The position numbers and the translations under genes are program-made. A model generated the notes under the pieces. The model saw only the letters and a list, made by a program, of their open reading frames with translations, was not told the DNA's origin and did not search any database. Below, one piece after another: positions 28,271 through 35,945 of a stretch of DNA of 64,000 nt; position 1 is the stretch's first letter, and each line of letters starts with the position of its first letter. This DNA comes from Mucilaginibacter aquariorum. GTDB taxonomy: Bacteria > Bacteroidota > Bacteroidia > Sphingobacteriales > Sphingobacteriaceae. The stretch is taken from NCBI RefSeq assembly GCF_024498135.1, contig NZ_JANHOH010000008.1, positions 1 to 64,000 of the forward strand, in the 5' to 3' direction.

Positions 28271-28403
28271 AGGGGATTGTTGTGGCAGTGGAGGGGTGAG
28301 ATTTCACCGGTTGATTTATTGATTAACCTGACGGGCTTGTCAGTAGGTAATCAATAAATCATGTGGAGTTAGGTTGGTATTAGTTAACCTTAAAATCAAA
28401 GGC

Positions 28404-28447
28404 TATTCTGTGAATTCTTAAATTCAAGAAAATTCTGATTCAGAAAT
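28404..28447. repeat. AATTC-phased element near the sigma-factor stop
   Basis: AATTC/ATTC blocks recur about every 9-11 nt (GAATTCTTAAATTCAAG, then AAAATTCTGATTCAG). It resembles the sequence at 17562-17596. Its last bases reach the stop of the sigma-factor gene on the minus strand. Confidence 0.35.
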
Positions 28448-29016
28448 TATCCTGCCATGCAGTGGCTTTCTCTTAAAGCCAGTTCATTTAGCTTGTTTTT
28501 AAGCAATGTGCGGGCACGATATAATGTAGTACGCGATAATAATTCGGTCATACCCAATTTGCTGCTTATTTCCTGGTGAGAAAATCCTTCAATAGCGTAC
28601 ATGTTAAAAACAGAACGATAAGTTGATGGCAGTTCCTGCACCATGTTCATCAGATCGCGGGCCTCTAAGCCATTATCATTGTAACTATTGCTTACAGGGA
28701 TGTTTTGCTCAGCAAAATCATCAACCAATACAGTGCTTTTAGCTTTACGGTAACGTGATATTGCACTGTGTACCATAATACGGCGAATCCAGCCTTCAAG
28801 ACTTCCTTCGCCTCGGTAGTTGTTCATGTTTTTAAACATTTTAATAAAGCCTTCCTGTAATATGTCTTGGGCTTCATCTTTATCTTTAGCATAACGCATG
28901 CAAACCGCAAGCATTTTTGGCGCTAACATCTTATATAACATTTCTTGTTGTTTGCGATCGTTACGCATACAGCCCTCCCAGAGTGTTTGTAAGCGGTTAT
29001 CAACGGTAGTCATCAT
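28447..29016 (-). CDS. RNA polymerase sigma-70 factor, ECF-like
   Basis: This 189-aa sigma factor has region 2 (about residues 20-85, with DEAQDILQEGFIKMFKNM) and region 4 (about 120-180, with FSHQEISSKLGMTELLSRTT). It directs RNA polymerase to a set of promoters that cannot be named from sequence. The frame opens with a TTG at 29052, but ATG ATG at 29016-29011 after AAAAAG is the better start. No anti-sigma gene is adjacent. The helix-turn-helix reads MTELLSRTTLYRAR, where relatives usually have a Gly-Thr-Ser in place of LLS. Confidence 0.9.
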   Translation of the reverse strand: MMTTVDNRLQTLWEGCMRNDRKQQEMLYKMLAPKMLAVCMRYAKDKDEAQDILQEGFIKMFKNMNNYRGEGSLEGWIRRIMVHSAISRYRKAKSTVLVDDFAEQNIPVSNSYNDNGLEARDLMNMVQELPSTYRSVFNMYAIEGFSHQEISSKLGMTELLSRTTLYRARTLLKNKLNELALRESHCMAG

Positions 29017-29246
29017 CTTTTTACTATTTAATTCTATTTCGACATGTGCCAAAACTCAGCCGTAATCATAACTTATTGATTGTCAGTTGAATTGATTTTA
29101 AAACGAATTGTGTAAGTGTTCGCTATCGTACAGTTACCGTTCTTTACCGTACGGAAGGATTAAAGGTGGGTTTAGGAATGTGATAGACCTCCTGTGGTTA
29201 AAATAAGAATGCAACCTACCAACTAAATACTGCTAACTGAAAATAG

Positions 29247-29254
29247 TATCTTTG
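29247..29254 (+). promoter_or_regulatory. Possible -7 box of the FAD oxidoreductase gene
   Basis: TATCTTTG matches TAnnTTTG 32 nt before the start codon. A short hairpin CCGGG-ATAAAAA-CCCGG follows in the leader. Confidence 0.4.
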
Positions 29255-29286
29255 CCCCATCCGGGATAAAAACCCGGCATTGTAAC

Positions 29287-30837
29287 ATGACAAAAGAAGT
29301 AGAAATTGTTTGCCCCCCGGGGCAACAGGAAGATGAAGCGGTTTTAATCGCACTGGCATCCGCCGCCATAAATATCCCACAACAAAGAATTAACGGAATC
29401 AAAATACTGAAACGTTCTATCGACGCGCGTGGCCGTAAGGTGCTTTATAGGATGCAGGTGCGGGTGTTTATAGACGAACCCGTACAAACCGAGATCTACC
29501 ATCCCGAATATAAAAATGTAAAGGATGCCAAACGGGTTATTATAGTAGGTGCCGGCCCTGCGGGGATCTTTGCCGCTTTGCAATGTATCGGGCAGGGGCT
29601 TAAACCTGTTATACTGGAACGTGGCAAGGATGTTAAACAACGCCGCCGCGATCTGGCTAATATTAATAAACAAGGCCTGGTAAATCCGGAATCCAATTAT
29701 TGCTTTGGCGAGGGTGGGGCAGGAACCTACTCTGATGGTAAGCTTTACACCCGTAGTACCAAACGTGGCGACGTTAATGGCGTGTTAAAAACCTTTGTAG
29801 CCCATGGCGCAACCGAAGATATTTTGGTAGACGCCCGCCCGCATATTGGCACCAACAAGCTACCGCAAATAATAACCGCCATGCGCGAAAGTATTATGGA
29901 GGCCGGTGGCGAAGTTTTGTTTGATACCAAAGTTGCCGCTTTACTGGTTGAGTTTGGTAAAATAAAAGGGGTACAACTGGTAAATGGCGAAAAACTTTTG
30001 GCCGATGCGGTAATACTGGCAACCGGCCACTCGGCGCATGATGTTTTCAGGATGCTGCACAGCCAGGATATATTAATAGAGGCCAAACCTTTTGCCCTGG
30101 GTGTACGCATTGAACATCCGCAGGAGATTATTGACCGTGCCCAGTACCACTGCGAGTACCGCGGCCCCGATCTGCCACCGTCATACTATAACCTTGTTGA
30201 GCAGGTTGAAGACCGTGGCGTGTTCTCCTTTTGCATGTGCCCCGGTGGTATCATAGCTCCGTGTGCAACCGCGCAGGACGAGATAGTGGTGAACGGCTGG
30301 AGCCCATCAAAACGAAACAATCCTTTTGCCAACTCGGGTACGGTGGTGCAAATAAATATGGATGATGTAAAGGGTGATATGAACGACCCCTTCCGGATGC
30401 TGAACTTTCAGCAGCAGGTAGAGCACCTGGCTTTTAAAGCGGGCGGCGGTAACCTCGTAGCCCCGGCTCAGCGCATGGTTGATTTTGTGGAAGGCCGTGG
30501 ATCTATTGATCTGCCCGAAAACTCTTACCTGCCCGGCTGTAAAAGTGTCGACCTGAAAGAAGTACTGCCCGATTGGATCCATAGCCGTCTGCGTAAGGCG
30601 TTGCCGGCATTCGGCCGCAAAATGAAGGGCTATTATACTAACGAGGCGATACTGGTAGGGGTAGAGTCGCGCACATCATCTCCCATAAAAATTCCCCGTG
30701 ACCGCGAAACTTTTCAGCACCCGCAGGTTGCAGGGTTGTTTCCATGCGGGGAAGGCGCGGGCTATGCAGGCGGTATAATCTCGGCCGCAATTGATGGCGT
30801 TAATTGTGCCGATGGGGTAGTGAAATATTTTAGTTAA
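29287..30837 (+). CDS. FAD-dependent oxidoreductase (COG2509-like)
   Basis: This 516-aa flavoprotein has an N-terminal ferredoxin-like extension (about residues 1-75), then the Rossmann FAD-binding motif RVIIVGAGPAGIFAALQC (GAGPAG at 88-93). A conserved NYCFGEGGAGTYSDGKLYTR stretch and a C-terminal GLFPCGEGAGYAGGIISAAI motif match the uncharacterised dehydrogenase group COG2509. The substrate is unknown. It is a single gene just upstream of the ribosomal block. Confidence 0.88.
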   Translation: MTKEVEIVCPPGQQEDEAVLIALASAAINIPQQRINGIKILKRSIDARGRKVLYRMQVRVFIDEPVQTEIYHPEYKNVKDAKRVIIVGAGPAGIFAALQCIGQGLKPVILERGKDVKQRRRDLANINKQGLVNPESNYCFGEGGAGTYSDGKLYTRSTKRGDVNGVLKTFVAHGATEDILVDARPHIGTNKLPQIITAMRESIMEAGGEVLFDTKVAALLVEFGKIKGVQLVNGEKLLADAVILATGHSAHDVFRMLHSQDILIEAKPFALGVRIEHPQEIIDRAQYHCEYRGPDLPPSYYNLVEQVEDRGVFSFCMCPGGIIAPCATAQDEIVVNGWSPSKRNNPFANSGTVVQINMDDVKGDMNDPFRMLNFQQQVEHLAFKAGGGNLVAPAQRMVDFVEGRGSIDLPENSYLPGCKSVDLKEVLPDWIHSRLRKALPAFGRKMKGYYTNEAILVGVESRTSSPIKIPRDRETFQHPQVAGLFPCGEGAGYAGGIISAAIDGVNCADGVVKYFS

Positions 30838-30935
30838 AGACATTTCCTTCGATGCGTTAGTTGCAAAGAATAATTCACTTTGCAACCGCTCTCTTAATCA
30901 CGCTGATAACTGTAATTAACTAATCGCAAAAACCA

Positions 30936-30966
30936 TTTGTAAATTAGACAAATAGGCGTATCTTTG
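30936..30966 (+). promoter_or_regulatory. Promoter of rplM
   Basis: TTTG (30936-30939) and TATCTTTG (30959-30966) are 19 nt apart, an excellent match to the Bacteroidota housekeeping promoter. It drives the rplM-rpsI-rpsB-tsf block. Confidence 0.75.
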
Positions 30967-31020
30967 CAGTCCCGTAATTACGGGGTAAAGTATACGTTTA
31001 ATAAATTTAATTTAAAGCAA
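30967..31020 (+). promoter_or_regulatory. rplM leader with perfect 14-bp palindrome
   Basis: The short leader begins with CCCGTAATTACGGG (30971-30984), a perfect palindrome immediately after the promoter. The rest is A/T-rich up to the GTG start. It could be a ribosomal-protein leader for autoregulation by L13 or a 5' stabilising hairpin. L13 leaders have been proposed in Bacteroidia, but I cannot match this one. Confidence 0.45.
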
Positions 31021-31458
31021 GTGAATACGTTAAGTTACAAAACTGTCTCAGCCAACAAGAAAACCGTTAATAAAGAATGGGTTGTTGTTGATGCAAACAA
31101 TGAGATTTTGGGGCGCTTGTGTACTAAGATCGCGATGATGATCAGAGGTAAACACAAGCCAGGGTTCACCCCACACGTAGACTGCGGAGATAATGTAATT
31201 GTTATCAATGCAGACAAGGTTAAACTGACCGGAAACAAATTCAGCGAAAAGCAGTATGTTTCTTATACTGGTTATCCAGGTGGTCAGCGTTTCATTTCTC
31301 CGAAAGAGTTAATGGCAAAGCATCCTGAGCGTGTGATTGAAAAAGCTGTACGTGGTATGTTACCTAAAAATCGTTTAGGTCGTGCTATCTATGGTAACCT
31401 GCATGTTTACGCAGGTGCAGAGCATCCTCATGCCGCTCAAAATCCAACAACCATTTAA
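31021..31458 (+). CDS. rplM: 50S ribosomal protein L13
   Basis: L13 (145 aa) is an early-assembling large-subunit protein. The motifs WVVVDANNEILGRL and the VDCGDNVIVINADKVKLTG stretch are diagnostic. The frame is open from 30964, inside the promoter, so the GTG at 31021 is chosen; it gives the normal MNTLSYKTVSANK start. It is followed by rpsI, the usual L13-S9 pair. Confidence 0.95.
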   Translation: MNTLSYKTVSANKKTVNKEWVVVDANNEILGRLCTKIAMMIRGKHKPGFTPHVDCGDNVIVINADKVKLTGNKFSEKQYVSYTGYPGGQRFISPKELMAKHPERVIEKAVRGMLPKNRLGRAIYGNLHVYAGAEHPHAAQNPTTI

Positions 31459-31482
31459 TTTTAATTCAAAGGAGAAAAGAAA

Positions 31483-31869
31483 ATGCCAACAACTAACACT
31501 TCAGGCAGAAGAAAAACAGCTGTTGCCCGTATCTATTTGAACGATGGCACAGGTGTTATTACCGTTAACGGTAAAGATTACAAAGAGTATTTCCCAACTC
31601 TACCATTACAGTACATTGTTATGCAATCAACAGAAGTTTCTGGCTCTGCCGGTAAATTTGATGTTAAAGTAAATGTAGCTGGTGGTGGTGTAAAAGGACA
31701 GGCAGAAGCCGTACGTTTAGCTATTGCGAAAGCTATTGTTGAACTGGATCCGGAAAAGAAACCAGCATTACGCGCTAAAGGTTTAATGACACGTGATGAC
31801 CGTATGGTTGAGCGTAAGAAACCAGGACGTAAGAAAGCACGTAAGAAATTCCAATTCAGTAAACGATAA
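31483..31869 (+). CDS. rpsI: 30S ribosomal protein S9
   Basis: S9 (128 aa) belongs to the small-subunit head, and its C-terminal tail reaches the P-site tRNA. GRRKTAVARIYLNDGTG and the C-terminal RKKPGRKKARKKFQFSKR are typical. A strong Shine-Dalgarno AAAGGAG (31468-31474) lies 8 nt upstream, unusual for this phylum. It follows rplM by 24 nt. Confidence 0.97.
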   Translation: MPTTNTSGRRKTAVARIYLNDGTGVITVNGKDYKEYFPTLPLQYIVMQSTEVSGSAGKFDVKVNVAGGGVKGQAEAVRLAIAKAIVELDPEKKPALRAKGLMTRDDRMVERKKPGRKKARKKFQFSKR

Positions 31870-31872
31870 TTT

Positions 31873-31880
31873 AAGGAGGA
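31873..31880 (+). promoter_or_regulatory. Strong Shine-Dalgarno of rpsB
   Basis: AAGGAGGA lies 8 nt before the rpsB ATG at 31889 and is a near-perfect complement to the 16S rRNA 3' end. It decides the start: an upstream in-frame extension to 31793 overlaps rpsI. Confidence 0.8.
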
Positions 31881-31888
31881 CACAAACA

Positions 31889-32743
31889 ATGGCAAGAACA
31901 ACATATCAGGATTTACTGGATGCAGGTGTACACTTTGGTCACCTTACCCGTAAATGGGATCCGAAAATGTCACAGTACATTTTCATGGAGCGTAATGGTA
32001 TCCACATTATAGATTTAAACAAAACCTTATCAAAGGTTGAAGAAGCTGCTGCAGCAATAAAACAAATTGTAAAATCAGGTCGTAAAGTATTATTCGTAGC
32101 TACAAAGAAACAAGCGAAAGATATCGTAGCTGAATATGCAAAAGGCGTAAACATGCCTTATATCACCGAGCGTTGGTTAGGTGGTATGTTAACCAACTTT
32201 GCTACCGTACGTAAGTCAATCAAAAAGATGTCTAACATCGATAAATTGACTAAAGACGGTACTTACAGCAACCTTTCTAAAAAAGAGCGTTTGATGATAC
32301 AGCGTGAGCGTATCAAATTAGAAACATTGTTAGGTGGTATCGCGGATCTTAACCGTTTACCTGCTGCATTGTTCCTTATCGACGTTAAGAAAGAGCACAT
32401 CGCGGTATCTGAAGCTTTAAAGCTTAACATACCAACATTTGCAATGGTTGATACAAACTCTGATCCTTCAAACATCGATTTCCCTATTCCGGCGAATGAC
32501 GATGCTACCAAATCAATTTCATTGATCACCGGCATTATCATCAAAGCTATTGAAGAAGGTTTAGATGAGCGTAAACGCGAGAAAGAAGACGAAACTGAGA
32601 AAGAAGCTGCTGCTGCTAAAGCAAAAGCTGATGCACCAGAAGTAGCTGACCGCTCTGAAGGTGGCAAAAGAAAAAGGACTGCAGAAGTAACAGCTGAGGC
32701 TGCTGAAACTGAAGCCCCTGCTGCTGATTCAACAGAAGAATAA
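31889..32743 (+). CDS. rpsB: 30S ribosomal protein S2
   Basis: S2 (284 aa) is a late-assembling small-subunit protein that contacts S1. The DAGVHFGHLTRKWDPKM and ERWLGGMLTNFATVRKS segments are diagnostic. It has a C-terminal extension of about 55 residues rich in Ala, Glu and Lys, as seen in many Bacteroidota. It starts 19 nt after rpsI, behind a strong ribosome-binding site. Confidence 0.97.
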   Translation: MARTTYQDLLDAGVHFGHLTRKWDPKMSQYIFMERNGIHIIDLNKTLSKVEEAAAAIKQIVKSGRKVLFVATKKQAKDIVAEYAKGVNMPYITERWLGGMLTNFATVRKSIKKMSNIDKLTKDGTYSNLSKKERLMIQRERIKLETLLGGIADLNRLPAALFLIDVKKEHIAVSEALKLNIPTFAMVDTNSDPSNIDFPIPANDDATKSISLITGIIIKAIEEGLDERKREKEDETEKEAAAAKAKADAPEVADRSEGGKRKRTAEVTAEAAETEAPAADSTEE

Positions 32744-32748
32744 TATTA

Positions 32749-32817
32749 GGTTGTAAGGGTTGTAGAAGTTATAGGCATGAGCCTTGTAACTTTTGCAACC
32801 CTTGTAACATCTACAAC
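32749..32817. repeat. Long imperfect hairpin in the rpsB-tsf spacer
   Basis: GGTTGTAAGGGTTGTAGAAG followed by TTATAGGC (32749-32776) is inversely repeated at 32781-32817. The structure fills nearly the whole spacer and ends with TTTTTAAA before tsf. It could be a dispersed repeat or an attenuator reducing tsf expression relative to rpsB. Confidence 0.7.
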
Positions 32818-32835
32818 TTTTTAAAACTAAAAAAC

Positions 32836-33687
32836 ATGTCTACAGTACAAATATCTGCATCAGATGTAAACAAACTGCGCCAGCAAACAGGTGCGGGCAT
32901 GATGGATTGCAAGAAAGCTTTAACAGAAACCAATGGCGATTTTGAAGCTGCCATTGATTTTTTAAGAAAAAAAGGCGCTAAAGTTGCCGCCAGCCGCCAG
33001 GATCGCGAATCAAACGAAGGTGTTGTTATAGCACGTACTTCTGAAGATTTTAAACGTGGTGTTGTTATCGAGCTTAACTGCGAAACAGATTTCGTAGCTA
33101 AAAATGCCGAGTTTGTTGCTTTTGGTAACGCTATTGCAAACATAGCGGTTGAAAACAAGCCTGCTACTATCGAAGAACTTTACAACCTTGAGATCGACAT
33201 CGAAAACTCACGTGTTAAAATTGGTGATGCTATCATCGACAAAACAGGTAAGATCGGCGAAAAAATTGGTGTATCTAAATACGAAGTTATTGAAGGCGAT
33301 AAAGTTGTTGCTTACATACACGGTAACTACCGTTTAGGTGTATTGGTTGGTTTAAGCAAAGCTGTTGCCGGTGCTGATGAAGCAGGTAAAGATGTTGCAA
33401 TGCAAATTGCTGCTATGAACCCTGTAGCAATTGATAAAGACGGTGTTGACGCTACTACTATTGAGCGCGAAACCGAAATTGCTAAAGAGCAGATTCGTGC
33501 TGAAGGTAAACCAGAAGAAATGGTTGAAAAGATCGCTGCTGGTAAGCTTAACAAATTCTACAAAGATTCTACTTTATTAAACCAGGAGTTTGTTAAAGAC
33601 TCTTCTAAAACTGTTGCACAGTTCTTAGATACGGTTGATAAAGGCCTAACCGTTACCGCGTTTAAGCGAGTTGCTTTAGGAGCTTAA
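32836..33687 (+). CDS. tsf: Elongation factor Ts
   Basis: EF-Ts (283 aa) is the guanine nucleotide exchange factor that recycles EF-Tu. The N-terminal LRQQTGAGMMDCKKALTETN motif and the NCETDFVAKNAEF segment are diagnostic, and the length is normal. It follows rpsB, the usual order, but no Shine-Dalgarno is visible, in contrast with rpsI and rpsB. A strong terminator ends the block. Confidence 0.97.
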   Translation: MSTVQISASDVNKLRQQTGAGMMDCKKALTETNGDFEAAIDFLRKKGAKVAASRQDRESNEGVVIARTSEDFKRGVVIELNCETDFVAKNAEFVAFGNAIANIAVENKPATIEELYNLEIDIENSRVKIGDAIIDKTGKIGEKIGVSKYEVIEGDKVVAYIHGNYRLGVLVGLSKAVAGADEAGKDVAMQIAAMNPVAIDKDGVDATTIERETEIAKEQIRAEGKPEEMVEKIAAGKLNKFYKDSTLLNQEFVKDSSKTVAQFLDTVDKGLTVTAFKRVALGA

Positions 33688-33694
33688 TTATATT

Positions 33695-33727
33695 ATCCCC
33701 CTCGTATTAACGAGGGGGATTTTTTTT
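33695..33727 (+). terminator. Terminator after tsf
   Basis: A perfect 10-bp GC-rich stem (ATCCCCCTCG with CGAGGGGGAT), TATTAA loop and a run of seven T residues. Confidence 0.92.
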
Positions 33728-33838
33728 GCCCTTTTGTTTAGAAGGGTTTGCAGAGGCGTAATCTTCACGTCTTTTTTGCTTGAACAAAGCAGTCAATGCT
33801 CTGTTCATACGATGGGTTAACAATCATATTTGGACACT

Positions 33839-34960
33839 ATGATAAAAGCACTTCATAATCTTCAGCTAATATCGGACGGCAGCATCGCCAAAGGCAAAGC
33901 CGTTTTAATTGATGGCAGCAAAATCAAAGCTATTATTGATGATACAGCTTTCCCTGCGGATGCTGAAAAGAAAGACCTTAATGGCGCCTATCTTGCACCG
34001 GGATTTATAGATCTGCAGATCTATGGCAGCGGAGGTAAACTGTTTGCCGGTAAACCCGAAGTTGCTGCGCTGCAACGCATGGAAGACGACCTGCTAAATC
34101 AGGGAACAATAGGTTTCTTTGCTACCATAGGTACCAATACAAATGACATAGTTGAAGCGGGTATAATAGCTGCTAAAGAGTACCGCTCAAAAGCCAGGGG
34201 TAACTTTTGGGGTATCCACCTGGAAGGGCCATATTTAAACCCAGCCAAAAGAGGCGCGCATCCCGAAAAATATATAAAGAAAGCAACCCTGGCCGAAGTT
34301 AAAGGTTGGGTAGAGCAGGCTGACGGTGTTATTGCGATGATAACCATAGCGCCCGAACTGCAGGACCAGGAAGTGATAGACTATCTGCATGCGCAGGGCA
34401 TCATCATCTCATCGGGCCATAGCAACGCGAGTTATGAACAGGGGAAAGGTTTTTTAAATAAACCTATACCGGCGGTAACGCATTTGTTTAATGCCATGCC
34501 GCAAATGCATCACCGCGAACCGGGTTATATCCCCGCTATATTTGAGGAAAAACCATATGCCAGCATTGTGGCCGATGGCAACCATGTGGATTGGGCGATG
34601 ATCCGTTTGGCTAAGCGCGAATTGGGCGATAAGTTATACCTAATCACTGATGCGGTTACCGCAGCAACAGAGGGTACTTACCAGCACCAGTTGGTTGGCA
34701 ATAAATATGTAATGCCCGATGGCACATTATCCGGCTCTAGTTTAACTATGCTGAAAGCCGTGCAGAATTGCGTTGAATATGTAGGTATAGATCTGGCCGA
34801 GGCTGTTAATATGGCATCGTTATACCCTGCACAACTGGCTTCTAAAAAAACAAGAGGTAGGGTTGACGCCGGCTACGACGCCGATCTGATCGTATTTAAC
34901 GACAAATATGAAACCATTGCAACTATATTGCGGGGGAATTATTTAACGCCTACTACATAA
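33839..34960 (+). CDS. nagA: N-acetylglucosamine-6-phosphate deacetylase
   Basis: NagA (373 aa) removes acetate from GlcNAc-6-phosphate in amino-sugar recycling. The segment APGFIDLQIYGSGGKLF has Gln-x-Tyr where many amidohydrolases have His-x-His, the same situation as in E. coli-type NagA. The HLEGPYLNPAKRGAHPE motif (metal-binding Glu), HLFNAMPQMHHREPG and LITDAVTAA (catalytic Asp) are present. A TTG at 33830 extends the frame by three codons; the ATG at 33839 is preferred. No nagB is adjacent. Confidence 0.93.
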   Translation: MIKALHNLQLISDGSIAKGKAVLIDGSKIKAIIDDTAFPADAEKKDLNGAYLAPGFIDLQIYGSGGKLFAGKPEVAALQRMEDDLLNQGTIGFFATIGTNTNDIVEAGIIAAKEYRSKARGNFWGIHLEGPYLNPAKRGAHPEKYIKKATLAEVKGWVEQADGVIAMITIAPELQDQEVIDYLHAQGIIISSGHSNASYEQGKGFLNKPIPAVTHLFNAMPQMHHREPGYIPAIFEEKPYASIVADGNHVDWAMIRLAKRELGDKLYLITDAVTAATEGTYQHQLVGNKYVMPDGTLSGSSLTMLKAVQNCVEYVGIDLAEAVNMASLYPAQLASKKTRGRVDAGYDADLIVFNDKYETIATILRGNYLTPTT

Positions 34961-34985
34961 AATTTTAACAATACTATTTATTATC

Positions 34986-34993
34986 TATTTTTG
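34986..34993 (+). promoter_or_regulatory. Possible -7 box of pyrH
   Basis: TATTTTTG matches TAnnTTTG, 17 nt before the pyrH start codon. No clear -33 element. Confidence 0.4.
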
Positions 34994-35010
34994 ATAAATC
35001 TTCCTTATAA

Positions 35011-35715
35011 ATGAAATATAAAAGAGTTCTACTAAAGCTTAGCGGCGAATCCCTGATGGGCGAACGCCAGTATGGCATTGATAACAACCAGGTATTACAA
35101 TACGCTCACGATATAAAAAGCGTGAAAGAACAAGGCATAGAAATAGCCATTGTTGTTGGTGGCGGTAATATATTTAGAGGACTTAGTGCCGAAAAAAGTG
35201 GAATGGAACGTGCACAGGCCGATTATATGGGTATGCTGGCAACAGTTATTAACTGTATGGCACTGCAAAACGCGCTGGAAAGTATCGGCGTAGAAACCCG
35301 TCTGCAGTCGGCAATTAAAATGGAGCAGATCTGCGAGCCTTATATCCGTCGCCGTGCTATGCATCATTTAGAAGTTGGTAAAATTGTGATATTTGGCGCC
35401 GGTACCGGTAACCCATATTTTACAACAGATACCGCAGCATCATTACGTGCCATAGAGATAAAAGCGGACGTTGTACTGAAAGGAACCCGTGTAGATGGTA
35501 TCTATACTGCCGACCCCGAGAAAGACCCCACAGCAACCCGTTATGACGAAATCAGCTTCCAGGAGGTTTACGACAAAGGCCTAAATGTAATGGACATGAC
35601 CGCCATTACCCTTTGCCAGGAAAACAAATTACCTATCATCGTTTTTGATATGAACAAAGAAGGTAACTTCATGAAAATTGCAAATGGCGAGCCTATTGGT
35701 ACGCTGGTAAAATAA
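35011..35715 (+). CDS. pyrH: UMP kinase
   Basis: PyrH (234 aa) phosphorylates UMP to UDP and is a hexameric amino-acid-kinase-family enzyme. Motifs KLSGESLMGERQYGID, VVGGGNIFRGL and GTGNPYFTTDTAASLRA are typical. In many bacteria pyrH is followed by frr; here frr is about 4 kb away on the opposite strand. Confidence 0.96.
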   Translation: MKYKRVLLKLSGESLMGERQYGIDNNQVLQYAHDIKSVKEQGIEIAIVVGGGNIFRGLSAEKSGMERAQADYMGMLATVINCMALQNALESIGVETRLQSAIKMEQICEPYIRRRAMHHLEVGKIVIFGAGTGNPYFTTDTAASLRAIEIKADVVLKGTRVDGIYTADPEKDPTATRYDEISFQEVYDKGLNVMDMTAITLCQENKLPIIVFDMNKEGNFMKIANGEPIGTLVK

Positions 35716-35762
35716 TAATACAAGTCATGCTGAACTTGTTTCAGCATCCCACAAGCTAAGTA

Positions 35763-35804
35763 AACAAGAAAGCCCTGCTGATTCAGCTGGGCTTTCTTGT
35801 TTTT
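35763..35804 (+). terminator. Terminator after pyrH
   Basis: A 13-bp perfect stem (35763-35775 with 35789-35801) closes a loop that itself contains the inverted repeat GCTGATTCAGC, followed by TTT. A partial family A repeat remnant (35725-35752) lies just before it. Confidence 0.88.
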
Positions 35805-35810
35805 AATATC

Positions 35811-35910
35811 TGTCATTTCGAACGATAGTGAGAAATCTTGTTTAGAATAACAGGCGGCGACTTTGCATGACGAACAAGATTTCTCCTCGCTACGCTCGTT
35901 CGAAATGACA
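35811..35910. repeat. Dispersed palindromic repeat, family C
   Basis: A long inverted repeat begins TGTCATTTCGAACGATAGTG and ends CGCTCGTTCGAAATGACA; AGAAATCTTGTT and AACAAGATTTCT form the inner arms. It has the same TGTCAT...ATGACA ends as family A but a different body. It lies between the pyrH terminator and the end of the ABC transporter gene. Confidence 0.88.
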
Positions 35911-35945
35911 GGGCGGATTTACGAGCGGGGTGGGCTGGCGTTTAC

